Positions 1-8,099 of a stretch of DNA of 64,000 nt are shown here, piece after piece (position 1 is the stretch's first letter; the number at the start of each line of letters is the position of its first letter). The notes under the pieces were generated by a model. That model saw nothing but the letters and a program-made list of their open reading frames with translations, did no database searches and was not told where the DNA came from. The stretch covers positions 227,649-291,648 of the forward strand of contig NZ_PDHM01000016.1 of assembly GCF_002573715.1 (NCBI RefSeq), given 5' to 3'. Source of the DNA: Paenibacillus sp. EZ-K15. Its GTDB lineage: Bacteria; Bacillota; Bacilli; Paenibacillales; Paenibacillaceae. The position numbers and the translations under genes are program-made.

Positions 1-979
1 GCCCCCAACGCTGTTGAAGCTTACGGGGTACAATCGCGTACCCGATCCGAAGGGCCGGGAACAGAACTTTGCTGAAGGTGCCAACATAAATGACCCTATC
101 GGGATCCATGGCATATAAAGGTGTGATCGAATCCCCGCTATATCGGTACTCGCTATCATAATCGTCCTCGATGATATAGCTGCCGTTTTTTCTCGCGTAG
201 CGGATGAGCGCAGCACGACGATCCGCCGGCAGAATCCCTCCAAGCGGAAATTGGTGAGAGGGTGTCACGTACACGGGACATCCAGGCTTGTCGTTCAAGT
301 GTTCGGTCTGAATCCCGTGCTCATCCACGGGGACATGATGAATTCGATACCCTTTGTTTATAAACGTCTGCAGCATCTCGATGTTGCAGGGATCTTCAAA
401 CCATATTTCATGATTTTCCTGATAGAGTAAGTCCGCAAGGATATTCAGTGCATGTGTCGCACCTGCCGTTATGAATATATCTTGAGCATCAACCTTGAGG
501 CCTTTACTGCGATAAAGCCACAATGAAATTTCGTCACGAAGTGCGGGCAGGCCCTGAGGACCTGTATAACCTAGCAGAGTGGGACTCATATCGCTGAGCG
601 TTTTCATTGAAATTTGCTGCCATACGTACCGCGGGAATAGCCGGAGTTCAGGCTGTCCTGTCCGGAAATCCACTGCAAAATCAGGAGGAGCTTTTTTCCG
701 CGGCGGCGGATCTACCTCAGCCAGGTTATCCAGTACAATGCCTTTCGAAACCCGTGTCGGAGCCCCTTGTCGGCTAACGACGTAGCCTTCGACGTTCAAC
801 ATGTCAAACGCTTCATTGACTGTGTTACGAGATACCTTGAGTTCTATCGCTAATTGACGGGATGAGGGCATGGCTTCTCCTGGCTGCAAGATTCCTTGAA
901 CAATCCTTTCCCTTATAGCTAAATAAATTTGCCGTTTAAGCGATACTTCGCTGCTTCGGTGCAGTGTGATTCCCCACAT
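1..979 (-). CDS. MocR/GabR-type PLP-dependent transcriptional regulator (partial)
   Basis: The minus-strand frame opens at ATG 979 and runs off the left edge, so about 326 of the usual 460-490 residues are present. The N-terminus is a GntR-type winged helix (near residues 10-75, with PSSRQLAIELKVSRNTV as recognition region). After a linker comes an aminotransferase fold type I domain with LGYTGPQGLPALR, the EDDYDSEYRY segment and the PLP-lysine motif GTFSKVLFPALRIGY near the break. MocR proteins bind PLP or an amine and control a nearby transporter or enzyme. Here the natural target is the divergent EamA exporter, with a GabR-like direct repeat between them. The family call is sure; the effector is unknown. 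Confidence 0.93.
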   Translation of the reverse strand, partial: MWGITLHRSSEVSLKRQIYLAIRERIVQGILQPGEAMPSSRQLAIELKVSRNTVNEAFDMLNVEGYVVSRQGAPTRVSKGIVLDNLAEVDPPPRKKAPPDFAVDFRTGQPELRLFPRYVWQQISMKTLSDMSPTLLGYTGPQGLPALRDEISLWLYRSKGLKVDAQDIFITAGATHALNILADLLYQENHEIWFEDPCNIEMLQTFINKGYRIHHVPVDEHGIQTEHLNDKPGCPVYVTPSHQFPLGGILPADRRAALIRYARKNGSYIIEDDYDSEYRYSGDSITPLYAMDPDRVIYVGTFSKVLFPALRIGYAIVPRKLQQRWG

Positions 980-1034
980 GAGGCTCGTCCTCCAACTGGT
1001 CTGCATAATTTCACGTTTAACTGGATCTGTAACC

Positions 1035-1074
1035 ATACCAGTCTATTCCCTATGATTGTAGCATAGATACAGTC
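1035..1074. promoter_or_regulatory. candidate MocR operator, direct repeats
   Basis: ATACCAGTC (1035-1043) and ATACAGTC (1067-1074) form a direct repeat with starts 32 bp apart, about three helical turns, between the divergent MocR and EamA genes. B. subtilis GabR is known to bind ATACCA direct repeats roughly 34 bp apart, so sequence and geometry fit. A minus-strand TACAAT with an upstream TG lies between the repeats and could be the regulator's -10. Binding is inferred. Confidence 0.45.
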
Positions 1075-1110
1075 GCTATCGATCTGTGATATCTGGGGGA
1101 TGTGATCTTA

Positions 1111-2085
1111 TTGGAACGATGGAAAGGGATGCTTTATTTATACGGGGCGTTCACGCTTGCAGGGACTTCGGTCATCACGGCATGGTTTTTGAACGGGAAA
1201 TTAGGGACGTTTACGATCACAGGGACCAGCTTGTTATTGGCTCTGCTATGTATGCTTCCTCTATGTAGGAAGGAGCTGGTGAGTACGGTTCGACAATTAA
1301 CATTTCGGGAGTGGAGAGTTCTCTTCTTTCAGGCGTTACTCGGGATGTTTCTGTTTCGGATGTTACTGCTGCAGGGCCTTCTTCATACCAGCACGGCAGA
1401 AGCCGGAATTCTAACAGGCGCAACACCCGCCTTTACTGTCATGCTGGCATTTGGGCTCCTGAAAGAATCGGTGAACGGCATGAAGCTGGCAGGCATTCTT
1501 AGCACGGTGGCAGGCATTATGATCATACAAGGAATACTCACGCCGGGCCATGCATTCGAGGTACAACATCTGTACGGTAACCTGCTTGTGCTCTGCGCGG
1601 CATGTAGTGAATCCGGCTTTAACCTGCTGTCCCGCATCGGTTCGATGCAGCGCACGGCATCACAAAACAAAGCCATTCATCCTATGGTCCAGACGACGCT
1701 GGTCTCGGTGATCGCCTTGATGTTATGCCTGATACCCGCATGGTTCGAGAATCCGCTGGCTTCACTGGCAGCAATAGGTTTGCGGGAATGGCTTGCGCTT
1801 GTTTGGTATGGACCGATCGTAACGGCCTTGGCTTTCATCCTGTGGTATGCCGGTATCAAGCGCTGCCATGTATCAACAGCTGCCGCTTTTTCTGGTATGA
1901 TGCCTTTCACGGCTTTGTTGTTATCGGTCATCGTATTAAAAGAATCCGCAGGATGGGAGCAATGGTGCGGCGGCATCCTGGTCATTCTAGGCATGTTCCT
2001 CATAGGCAGGCATCAGGCAGCAATACACCCGTTGCCCCAACAACACCCGCCGGAACATCGAATCATCGCTGGGGTCAAGGAATGA
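1111..2085 (+). CDS. EamA/DMT-family transporter
   Basis: This integral membrane protein of about 324 residues has roughly ten hydrophobic segments in two EamA repeats; a recognisable motif is TSTAEAGILTGATPAFTVML in the first repeat. DMT proteins export amino acids or small metabolites. Three starts are in frame: GTG 1102, TTG 1111 and ATG 1129. GGGGGA at 1095-1100 sits only 1 nt before the GTG but 10 nt before the TTG, so TTG 1111 is preferred. It is divergent from the MocR regulator, which suggests that regulator controls it. The substrate cannot be read from sequence. Confidence 0.85.
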   Translation: MERWKGMLYLYGAFTLAGTSVITAWFLNGKLGTFTITGTSLLLALLCMLPLCRKELVSTVRQLTFREWRVLFFQALLGMFLFRMLLLQGLLHTSTAEAGILTGATPAFTVMLAFGLLKESVNGMKLAGILSTVAGIMIIQGILTPGHAFEVQHLYGNLLVLCAACSESGFNLLSRIGSMQRTASQNKAIHPMVQTTLVSVIALMLCLIPAWFENPLASLAAIGLREWLALVWYGPIVTALAFILWYAGIKRCHVSTAAAFSGMMPFTALLLSVIVLKESAGWEQWCGGILVILGMFLIGRHQAAIHPLPQQHPPEHRIIAGVKE

Positions 2086-2094
2086 GTTAAAAAC

Positions 2095-2130
2095 AAAAAA
2101 AGAAGCAGCGTCAAAGCTGGCTTCTTTTTG
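2095..2130. terminator. bidirectional rho-independent terminator
   Basis: AAAAAGAAGCAGC pairs with GCTGGCTTCTTTTT (one bulged base), with A- and T-runs on either side. It sits between the convergent EamA and DUF3231 genes and can serve both. Confidence 0.8.
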
Positions 2131-2149
2131 TTGTCCATTTTGCTATAAG

Positions 2150-2662
2150 CTATTTTTCTTCGGGTCTCTTGATTTGAAGCGGCGGCGGAATGAGCCAGCC
2201 TTTTTCCTTATTCATTTGAAGGATACGCAAACCTAGCGCCGTCTTGGTGAGATGATATTTAGCAAATAACGCACCAATATCCTCCCGGATGGATTGCCCC
2301 ATAACTTGACTGCATGATACCAGTCCGAGTGATGTATCAGCAGCGATTTTGGCCGCAATTTCCGGATCCGTGAATCTTGCGCCCGCCGGAATATCCTCAA
2401 GTTTGACCGGGGGTCTTTCGGGAAGTACCGGTGCAGGGGCGATTCCGTTTTCGGTAAGCAATTCATCACATTCTTTAATCTCAAGTTTAGCTTGATCCAA
2501 CAGATCATTGAGGATTTTTTTGAGGTCTTTATCGCCTGCGTGATTCAAATAAGCCTCGTAGCAGGACACCATGCCTTTTGCCAACGTGGATGCTGTCCAT
2601 ACGCTAAATATTTCCCCATAATGCATGGGCTCATTTTTAGGATTACCGCTTAAAATTCCCAA
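2150..2662 (-). CDS. DUF3231 family protein
   Basis: A 170-residue soluble, largely helical protein resembling one unit of DUF3231, a four-helix family common in Bacillus and Paenibacillus with no settled biochemical role. The N-terminus has HYGEIFSVWTASTLAKGMVS and the C-terminus a basic KRPEEK tail. The start is TTG at 2662, supported by AAAGGAG at 2671-2677 with a 9-nt spacer. Many DUF3231 proteins hold two such units; this one has one. It is monocistronic. The family assignment comes from memory and the function is unknown. Confidence 0.75.
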   Translation of the reverse strand: MGILSGNPKNEPMHYGEIFSVWTASTLAKGMVSCYEAYLNHAGDKDLKKILNDLLDQAKLEIKECDELLTENGIAPAPVLPERPPVKLEDIPAGARFTDPEIAAKIAADTSLGLVSCSQVMGQSIREDIGALFAKYHLTKTALGLRILQMNKEKGWLIPPPLQIKRPEEK

Positions 2663-2779
2663 TCTTATTCGCTCCTTTAATATTTATTCAAACAGAGTTA
2701 TTATGCACAGGAGATGGTTGTTTAATTCTTTCGAAGTAAGCAGAATACATTCATTTAGGTATGCAGGTTGGTTATTGAA

Positions 2780-2817
2780 CAAAAAGAGGCAAGTCATCGG
2801 GCTGCTTCTTTTTTTTG
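2780..2817 (+). terminator. terminator-like hairpin upstream of the DJ-1 gene
   Basis: AAAAAGAGGCA pairs imperfectly with TGCTTCTTTTT, followed by a T-run. No plus-strand gene precedes it; it resembles the EamA terminator at 2095-2130. It may mark a lost gene or be a leader element. Confidence 0.4.
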
Positions 2818-2923
2818 TTGTCTGTTGAATTTAGAGAGAAGTATAGTAAGATAGAACACAATCCGATAGATCGGGATATCTCTTAAGATCGCATAGTGTG
2901 ACAAGGACGGGGGAGGATGGCTT

Positions 2924-3517
2924 ATGAAGAAAGTGCTTTTGCTATTGGCGGATGGATTTGAAGCCGTGGAAGCGAGTGTATTTACCGATGTACTGGGGTG
3001 GAACAAACTGGAGGGAGACGGGACAACCCAGGTTGTGACTGCGGGACTGCATGACAGGTTGAAATGCACGTGGAACTTTACCGTCATTCCTGAGGTCACG
3101 CTGGACTCGGTTAAGGTAGAGGATTACGATGCTCTGGCGATTCCTGGCGGGTTCGAGGAAGCGGGCTTTTATAACGATGCATATGACTCCAGGTTCTCCA
3201 AAATCATTCAGGAATTTCATGCGCAGGGCAAGTGGATTGCTACGATTTGCGTTGCAGCCCTTACGCTTGGCAAAGCCGGCGTGCTGGAGGGACGACGAGC
3301 CACGACTTATGATCACCCAACCAGCATTAGAAAATCACAGCTGCGGGAATTCGGTGCCCATGTCGTGGAAGAACAGATCGTTGTTGATGGGAACTTGATC
3401 ACTTCATGTAACCCGGCAACGGCTTTTGATGTGGCGTTCACTTTGCTGGAAAAGCTGACATCCTTGGAAAATACCCTGCATGTGAAAGAGCTTATGGGAT
3501 TTACAAGCAAATCATGA
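2924..3517 (+). CDS. DJ-1/PfpI family protein
   Basis: A 197-residue protein beginning KKVLLLLADGFEAVEA, the family's first strand with its conserved Glu. The nucleophile-elbow cysteine lies in IATICVAALTLGKAG near residue 109, preceded by AIPGGFEEAG. The family includes deglycase/glyoxalase-like enzymes, chaperones and amidotransferase-like proteins. The YDHPTSIRK segment after the cysteine suits a DJ-1 rather than a PfpI-protease arrangement. A GGGGGAGG ribosome site supports ATG 2924. It is a single gene with a terminator behind it. The exact reaction is unknown. Confidence 0.88.
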   Translation: MKKVLLLLADGFEAVEASVFTDVLGWNKLEGDGTTQVVTAGLHDRLKCTWNFTVIPEVTLDSVKVEDYDALAIPGGFEEAGFYNDAYDSRFSKIIQEFHAQGKWIATICVAALTLGKAGVLEGRRATTYDHPTSIRKSQLREFGAHVVEEQIVVDGNLITSCNPATAFDVAFTLLEKLTSLENTLHVKELMGFTSKS

Positions 3518-3536
3518 TCGAAGCCAAAATGGATTG

Positions 3537-3580
3537 AAGCAGTAAGCCTGGAGGAAGACAGCGCTTATTGCTTTTTTTTT
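3537..3580 (+). terminator. rho-independent terminator
   Basis: AAGCAGTAAGC pairs with GCTTATTGCTT (one G-T pair) followed by eight or more T, just after the DJ-1 gene. Confidence 0.8.
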
Positions 3581-3686
3581 GTGTTTACGACATACCGCGG
3601 TTTATATAAAAAATAGTTATAATCATACCGCCTCTATGTAAGAGATTGTCGAGGATGATACTCTTGAGTGCAAGGAGGGATTGGAA

Positions 3687-4670
3687 ATGAGTTTATTTCC
3701 TGTCACATACTCGCTTCTGTCTAAACAAGCGGTAGGGTTACATATCCAACATCATTATGAGGTCGGTTCCGTTGTGAAAATGCAGTATTTTCTGAGGGGC
3801 ATGAACGATACATACGAAGTAGAAACGGATGTTGATAAGTATATCTTCCGAATCTATAGGGCTGATCGTAGAAGCCTTTCTGACATCGAGTTTGAAATGG
3901 AATTGCTGCAATTTCTAAGTGCGAACGGGATCAGCGTGTCAGAGCCGATTCCTGGAAAAGACGGCGCATACCTTAGAGGGTTTGACGTCATGGAGGGAAT
4001 TCGATACGGGGTCCTATTTCAATATGCTGAAGGGCACGAAAGGTCGATTCTCGCCGCAGCGGACAGTTACCGATTCGGTGAATCCATTGGCCATATGCAT
4101 AAGGCGGCGGATCATTTTGAAAGTCGTCATGCAAGGGAACAGCTGGATATGGAGTTTCTTATAGATAGGCCTTTATCCATCATCAGACCCTATATGGAGC
4201 ATCGGTTGACGGATTACAACTACCTAGGTGAACTGGCAACGCAACTAAAGAAACGAATCTCGGAATTCGAGGTTAAAGGTTTAGATTGGGGCGTATGCCA
4301 CGGAGATCTTCATGGAAATACGAATGCCGCATTTGCAGAGGACGGAAAGCTGACCCATTATGATTTTGATCTATGCGGTTACGGCTGGAGAGCTTACGAT
4401 ATTGCCGAGTTTAGGCTGGCCAGAGAGATACATAGCGGGCATGATCCGGAGGAAGTGGAAGGATTATGGGAGGCCTTTCTGAGAGGATATGGTAGTGTCG
4501 GATCTCTCAGCGAAAATGATCTTGCTGCTGTTCCTTTTTTTGTTGCCATTCGGCAGCTTTGGCTCTTTGGACTATGTTTTCAAGATTCGGAGTTTGTAGG
4601 GATTGCCGACTTTGATGAAGGTTTTATAGATAGCAAAATGCAGTATTTCAAGAGTTTGGATTATGTCTAG
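3687..4670 (+). CDS. APH-family phosphotransferase (aminoglycoside/homoserine-kinase-like)
   Basis: A 327-residue kinase-like protein with the APH catalytic loop CHGDLHGNTN and metal-binding DFDLCGYGWRAYDIAEF. The N-lobe lysine is probably in VDKYIFRIYR. The overall layout resembles type II homoserine kinase and SrkA-like stress kinases more than true aminoglycoside kinases. TTG 3681 is also in frame, but AGGAGG at 3673-3678 is 8 nt before ATG 3687, so the ATG is chosen. A GNAT gene follows after 15 nt, suggesting co-transcription. The substrate is unknown and a resistance role is not implied. Confidence 0.85.
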   Translation: MSLFPVTYSLLSKQAVGLHIQHHYEVGSVVKMQYFLRGMNDTYEVETDVDKYIFRIYRADRRSLSDIEFEMELLQFLSANGISVSEPIPGKDGAYLRGFDVMEGIRYGVLFQYAEGHERSILAAADSYRFGESIGHMHKAADHFESRHAREQLDMEFLIDRPLSIIRPYMEHRLTDYNYLGELATQLKKRISEFEVKGLDWGVCHGDLHGNTNAAFAEDGKLTHYDFDLCGYGWRAYDIAEFRLAREIHSGHDPEEVEGLWEAFLRGYGSVGSLSENDLAAVPFFVAIRQLWLFGLCFQDSEFVGIADFDEGFIDSKMQYFKSLDYV

Positions 4671-4685
4671 GACGGAGGAGAACCT

Positions 4686-5222
4686 ATGAAAGTTACCGTG
4701 GAGCTAAGCGATATTTCCACCAAATTTATCATTAATAATATATATCCGCTATATTTGCATGATTTATCGGGGATATGGGGGTGGAAACCGAATCGATATG
4801 GCGTCTATGAGGATGATGACACAAGAACCTTGAATGACCAGATCCAAGTTTTTGATATATGGTGGGAGAAGCCCTCGATTTTGTTTCCTTACCTGATTCA
4901 AGTGGATGGCATCCCGGCAGGATTTGCTCTGGTAGCAACTCCGCCATATACATATGGCAGTGAATTTTACATGAATGAGTTTTTTGTTATGAAACCCTTC
5001 CGAGGCAAACATGTTGCGGAGAATGCTGCATCACAAGTGTTCGACAAGCATGCCGGCAGATGGGAAGTCCAGACGAATGCCACGGATCGCAATAAGCGGG
5101 CGCAGGCATTCTGGAGAAAGACGATGAACAACTATATTTCGGACTCACGCGTGCAGGAATTTGTTGCTACGAGGGACGACAATGAGAAGTTGATCTTTCA
5201 GTTTGAATCATCGCGGGTGTAA
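4686..5222 (+). CDS. GNAT family N-acetyltransferase
   Basis: A 178-residue acetyltransferase. The strand FPYLIQVDGIPAGFALVA, the segment FYMNEFFVMKPFRGKHVAENAA (acetyl-CoA loop of R/Q-x-x-G type, here RGKHVA) and a C-terminal NATDRNKRAQAFWRK helix match the GNAT core. It starts 15 nt after the kinase-like gene and ends at a terminator, so the two form an operon. The acceptor substrate cannot be told. Confidence 0.82.
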   Translation: MKVTVELSDISTKFIINNIYPLYLHDLSGIWGWKPNRYGVYEDDDTRTLNDQIQVFDIWWEKPSILFPYLIQVDGIPAGFALVATPPYTYGSEFYMNEFFVMKPFRGKHVAENAASQVFDKHAGRWEVQTNATDRNKRAQAFWRKTMNNYISDSRVQEFVATRDDNEKLIFQFESSRV

Positions 5223-5273
5223 AGTCTGTCGCACATATCGTTTTCTGAACAAAAGAAGTGATCGACAATACAG

Positions 5274-5310
5274 AAAAACAATTCATACTTGAGATATGAG
5301 TTGTTTTTTT
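5274..5310 (+). terminator. rho-independent terminator
   Basis: AAAAACAATTCATA pairs with TATGAGTTGTTTTTTT across a 7-nt loop (CTTGAGA), closing the kinase-GNAT operon. Confidence 0.85.
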
Positions 5311-5324
5311 ATTTATGTTACAGG

Positions 5325-5354
5325 TGTCCCTTTTTTGGCAGAAGAGGTGTTATA
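5325..5354 (+). promoter_or_regulatory. ECF-type autopromoter of the first sigma operon
   Basis: TGTCCCTTTT at 5325 and GGTGTTATA at 5346-5354 recur with identical spacing before the third gene of this cluster (6928-6957). The spacing from TGTCCC to TGTTATA is 23 bp in both. This pattern is unlike a sigma-A promoter and fits a promoter read by the ECF factor it precedes. Confidence 0.65.
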
Positions 5355-5393
5355 CAAACGTAAATAAGATTTACGCGGAGGTGCGTCTTCGAA

Positions 5394-5975
5394 TTGGATT
5401 CGATAGAGGAGTGCGTGAGGCGCGTTAAGGCCGGTGAGGTGGATTGTTTTGAGCCTATCGTTGAAACGTACAAAAAACAGATCTACATTTATTGCTGCCG
5501 GATGCTCGGCTGCAAGCAGGACGCGCAGGATGCCGTCCAGGATATCTTCATCAAAGCGTTCACCAAGCTTCATACCTATGAAGCGAAGGCTTCGTTCTCA
5601 TCATGGTTATACAAGATTGCCTATCATCATTGTCTCAATCTGCTTCGCAAGAGACAAGTTCGCATGCGAGTGAGCCGACTCATCGGATCGAGAGGGTATG
5701 CTGATAGCGTGGAACAGACACTGGAGCGCAGGTGGTTCAGCGAACCGCTGGAATATGCCATGACCAAGCTCTCGGTGGAAGAGCGGAATCTGCTCGTACT
5801 GCGGGTGTTCGAAGATAAACCGTTCTCGGAGATCGCGCAGATTCTGGATAAGAATCTCAGTGCAGTGAAGAAAAAGTATGCTCGGATGAAACTGAAAGTC
5901 ATTAAGCTGATCCAGGAGAAGGAGGGGACGGAGTTATGCGAGATTCGGGACAGCCGGAGCAAGATCGAATTCTGA
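5394..5975 (+). CDS. ECF sigma-70 family RNA polymerase sigma factor
   Basis: A 193-residue ECF factor. Region 2 spans about residues 10-85 (AVQDIFIKAFTKL and SFSSWLYKIAYHHCLN) and region 4 spans about 120-175 (LSVEERNLLVLRVFEDKPFSEIAQIL followed by SAVKKKYARM). The TTG start at 5394 lies 10 nt after GGAGGTG. Its 3' end overlaps the anti-sigma gene by 40 bp, implying coupled translation. An ECF-like promoter before it suggests autoregulation. The inducing signal is unknown. Confidence 0.93.
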   Translation: MDSIEECVRRVKAGEVDCFEPIVETYKKQIYIYCCRMLGCKQDAQDAVQDIFIKAFTKLHTYEAKASFSSWLYKIAYHHCLNLLRKRQVRMRVSRLIGSRGYADSVEQTLERRWFSEPLEYAMTKLSVEERNLLVLRVFEDKPFSEIAQILDKNLSAVKKKYARMKLKVIKLIQEKEGTELCEIRDSRSKIEF

Positions 5976-6901
5976 GAGGCATGGAATTGCACTCCGTGGA
6001 AGAAGAGGTGGACGTGACCCCCGCCATCATGCGGAAGGTGAGGCAAATCCACCAGAGTAAACAGGGGAGATATTACGGGAATCGTAAAAAAACCTTTATT
6101 GCAGCGACACTCACTGCGGTTTTGATTCTTTCGTCAATTAGCGTTTACGCAAGCCAATACTTGATTCAGATCAAGAACAAGGAAGGCGAAGTCATTCTGT
6201 CTACCATGAAGCCATGGAAATACTCCGAATCGGAATATAATGCCAAACGTGTAAAAGAGTCGGAAGAAGAGTTGAGAAAGAAGTTAAAGCCGGGAGAACA
6301 GGCGGTATATTATATCAAGGATCTACACATGACTTCACTCGTCAAAGAACAACCACTGAAATATTTTTATATGTTGACTAAGCATTCAAATTATCAGGAA
6401 CTCGCAAAAGAAATCGAGGAGAAGGGTGCGCCATTGCTTCGAGAACCTGATTATGTACCGGAAGGGTATCAATTTGATTTTGGACAGATTCAAATTAGGA
6501 ACACGCCCGTATGGAATACGCCGGAGTATAAAATTCTTGTGGATGAACTCAAGGCGCAGGCTGAGAAGTCGGATGAAGAACAGGGACTGTTCTATAAGAT
6601 TGTTCCTTGGCTCGATATTGCCTCTACAGGAATGGAATATCGTAAAGGCGAAAATCGGATCAAGATTGTTGCTTTTGCACGAGAGAAGGGCTCAAAAGCC
6701 GGGGTGCCCACAAACCAAGCCGTAAAAATAAAGGTAAAAGGGAAAGAAATGATTTTGTCAGCAAGTCCATCAAGCCCCTCGCGCAACTTGACTTGGTTAA
6801 GCGACAGTGAAGAAGTACTGTATATTATTACGGATGATCCAAAGAATCCGCTGTCCAAGGATGAGTTTGCGAAGATTGCAGCCGGTCTTGTTTCGGAATA
6901 A
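5936..6901 (+). CDS. membrane anti-sigma factor
   Basis: A 321-residue protein with a charged cytoplasmic N-terminus (1-50), one membrane span (about 53-72, TFIAATLTAVLILSSISVYA) and an outer domain of about 250 residues. The topology and the overlap with the sigma gene mark it as the cognate anti-sigma. The outer part contains LKPGEQAVYYIKD and GAPLLREPDYVPEGYQFDF, which reappear in altered form in the next gene product. AAGGAGGGG precedes ATG 5936. I infer that it holds the sigma factor at the membrane until a surface signal arrives; no zinc-binding HxxxCxxC motif is visible. Confidence 0.8.
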   Translation: MRDSGQPEQDRILRGMELHSVEEEVDVTPAIMRKVRQIHQSKQGRYYGNRKKTFIAATLTAVLILSSISVYASQYLIQIKNKEGEVILSTMKPWKYSESEYNAKRVKESEEELRKKLKPGEQAVYYIKDLHMTSLVKEQPLKYFYMLTKHSNYQELAKEIEEKGAPLLREPDYVPEGYQFDFGQIQIRNTPVWNTPEYKILVDELKAQAEKSDEEQGLFYKIVPWLDIASTGMEYRKGENRIKIVAFAREKGSKAGVPTNQAVKIKVKGKEMILSASPSSPSRNLTWLSDSEEVLYIITDDPKNPLSKDEFAKIAAGLVSE

Positions 6902-6927
6902 AACGATTTCTACTTTTTTTGGATAAA

Positions 6928-6957
6928 TGTCCCTTTTGTTGTCGGTAAGGTGTTATA
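6928..6957 (+). promoter_or_regulatory. second copy of the ECF-type promoter
   Basis: TGTCCCTTTT at 6928-6937 and GGTGTTATA at 6949-6957 repeat the promoter at 5325-5354 with the same spacing. It lies between the anti-sigma gene and the gene starting at 7019, so that gene can be induced alone. Confidence 0.65.
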
Positions 6958-7018
6958 TGTGATGTATTTAAAAACTAACTTAAAAGGCCTTGACGCCGAA
7001 AGGAGCACGAATTTTACC

Positions 7019-7810
7019 ATGATGAAAAACAAAATGAAAGTCGCATTATTTATTGCAGCAACGATGATGGTCGGATCCGCGAATGTTTACGCAGCAAGTA
7101 ATGCAAGTACATCTGTTCCACAGACGACAGCAGCGGTTTCTTCTGCCATACCGGAGAATACATCCGTTTCGTTTGATGATCGTATCAACGAGTTGAGTGA
7201 CAAACTTAAGGCAGGACAGATGGTTGCCTATTATGTTGCGGACCAGGAATATAACCGGACAGATCAAATCTATTTTACGTCTAAAGGCTTCGGTTATACT
7301 AAGTATACGGACTATGTGGCGAAGGCAAAGGCCATGAACGCTCCAACGCTAACCAAACCTGCTGACTTGCCGAAAAGTTATTCATTCCAGAACGCGATTT
7401 TATACTTAAAGAGTCCTGAAAGAACGTCGAGCTTGTACGAGGAGATTGATCAGGAATTAAAGGCAAAGGCCGCAAACGGCGAGAAGTTCGTATACTCCGA
7501 CATCATGAAGGCGAATGAAGCATCCGCGGCGATCTTGAATTTTGATAAGGGAAAAGTAAAGCTTCAAGTCACAGCAAGTTATATTGTTCCTGAACTGCCA
7601 ATAGACGGAACACCTGTGCCACAGGAGAAACCGAACGAGAAAAAGGAAACCATCGTAATTAACGGAGTGGAATGTGTCTACACCGCCGACTCCAAGGGAA
7701 GGGATCACCTGGATTGGGTGGATGAGGAGCAGCAGATTCGTTACAGCATTTGGGCGGAGAGCGCCAAATCGGATGTGCTGAACTATGCCAAGAAAATGAT
7801 TGCGAAGTAA
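7019..7810 (+). CDS. secreted paralogue of the anti-sigma outer domain
   Basis: A 263-residue protein with a signal peptide (KMKVALFIAATMMVGSANVYA, cleavage after about residue 26) and no later membrane span. The frame opens at 6950, but that codon lies inside the promoter; the start is the ATG pair 7019/7022 behind AAAGGAG (6999-7005). The body aligns by eye with the outer domain of the preceding anti-sigma: LKAGQMVAYYVAD against LKPGEQAVYYIKD, and NAPTLTKPADLPKSYSFQNA against GAPLLREPDYVPEGYQFDFG. A soluble competitor or ligand-binding partner in the same signalling loop is possible. No known function. Confidence 0.72.
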   Translation: MMKNKMKVALFIAATMMVGSANVYAASNASTSVPQTTAAVSSAIPENTSVSFDDRINELSDKLKAGQMVAYYVADQEYNRTDQIYFTSKGFGYTKYTDYVAKAKAMNAPTLTKPADLPKSYSFQNAILYLKSPERTSSLYEEIDQELKAKAANGEKFVYSDIMKANEASAAILNFDKGKVKLQVTASYIVPELPIDGTPVPQEKPNEKKETIVINGVECVYTADSKGRDHLDWVDEEQQIRYSIWAESAKSDVLNYAKKMIAK

Positions 7811-7942
7811 GGCTTCGCTTTAAGAATCCAGATTCATGTTGACCCAATTCCTGTCTGTTTTAATTTTTTCCTCTAGAGTCTACGCTCTTTGATATGACGA
7901 GCATAGGATGTTGTGTTCGGAAAAGTAAAGGAGGTTGGAACA

Positions 7943-8047
7943 ATGGGTGAAGTAGCTGGATATGGTGGCGGAGGATACGGATCATCTGTTGGAGCAGTAC
8001 TGGTTCTCTTTATTCTCTTGGTCATCATCGTTTCTGCTTTCGTTTAA
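7943..8047 (+). CDS. YjcZ-family small hydrophobic protein
   Basis: A 34-residue protein: a glycine/tyrosine-rich head (GYGGGGYGSS) followed by one hydrophobic segment (AVLVLFILLVIIVSAFV). AAAGGAGG lies 10 nt before ATG 7943. This architecture is typical of the YjcZ/sporulation small-protein family, whose members are often associated with spores. A strong terminator follows. The membrane location is clear; the function is unknown. Confidence 0.8.
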   Translation: MGEVAGYGGGGYGSSVGAVLVLFILLVIIVSAFV

Positions 8048-8060
8048 TAGGTAATCAAAA

Positions 8061-8095
8061 AGAAACCCGCACCGCTTGCCCGGTGCGGGTTTCTT
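8061..8095. terminator. bidirectional rho-independent terminator
   Basis: AGAAACCCGCACCG pairs perfectly with CGGTGCGGGTTTCT, loop CTTGCC. It lies between the convergent YjcZ-type gene and the TrpD2-like gene. Confidence 0.88.
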
Positions 8096-8099
8096 CTGT

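Noticed and set aside
3600..3660. TATAAT near 3616 as a promoter of the kinase-GNAT operon
   Set aside because: No acceptable -35 at 16-18 bp; it may still be used, but the evidence is too thin.
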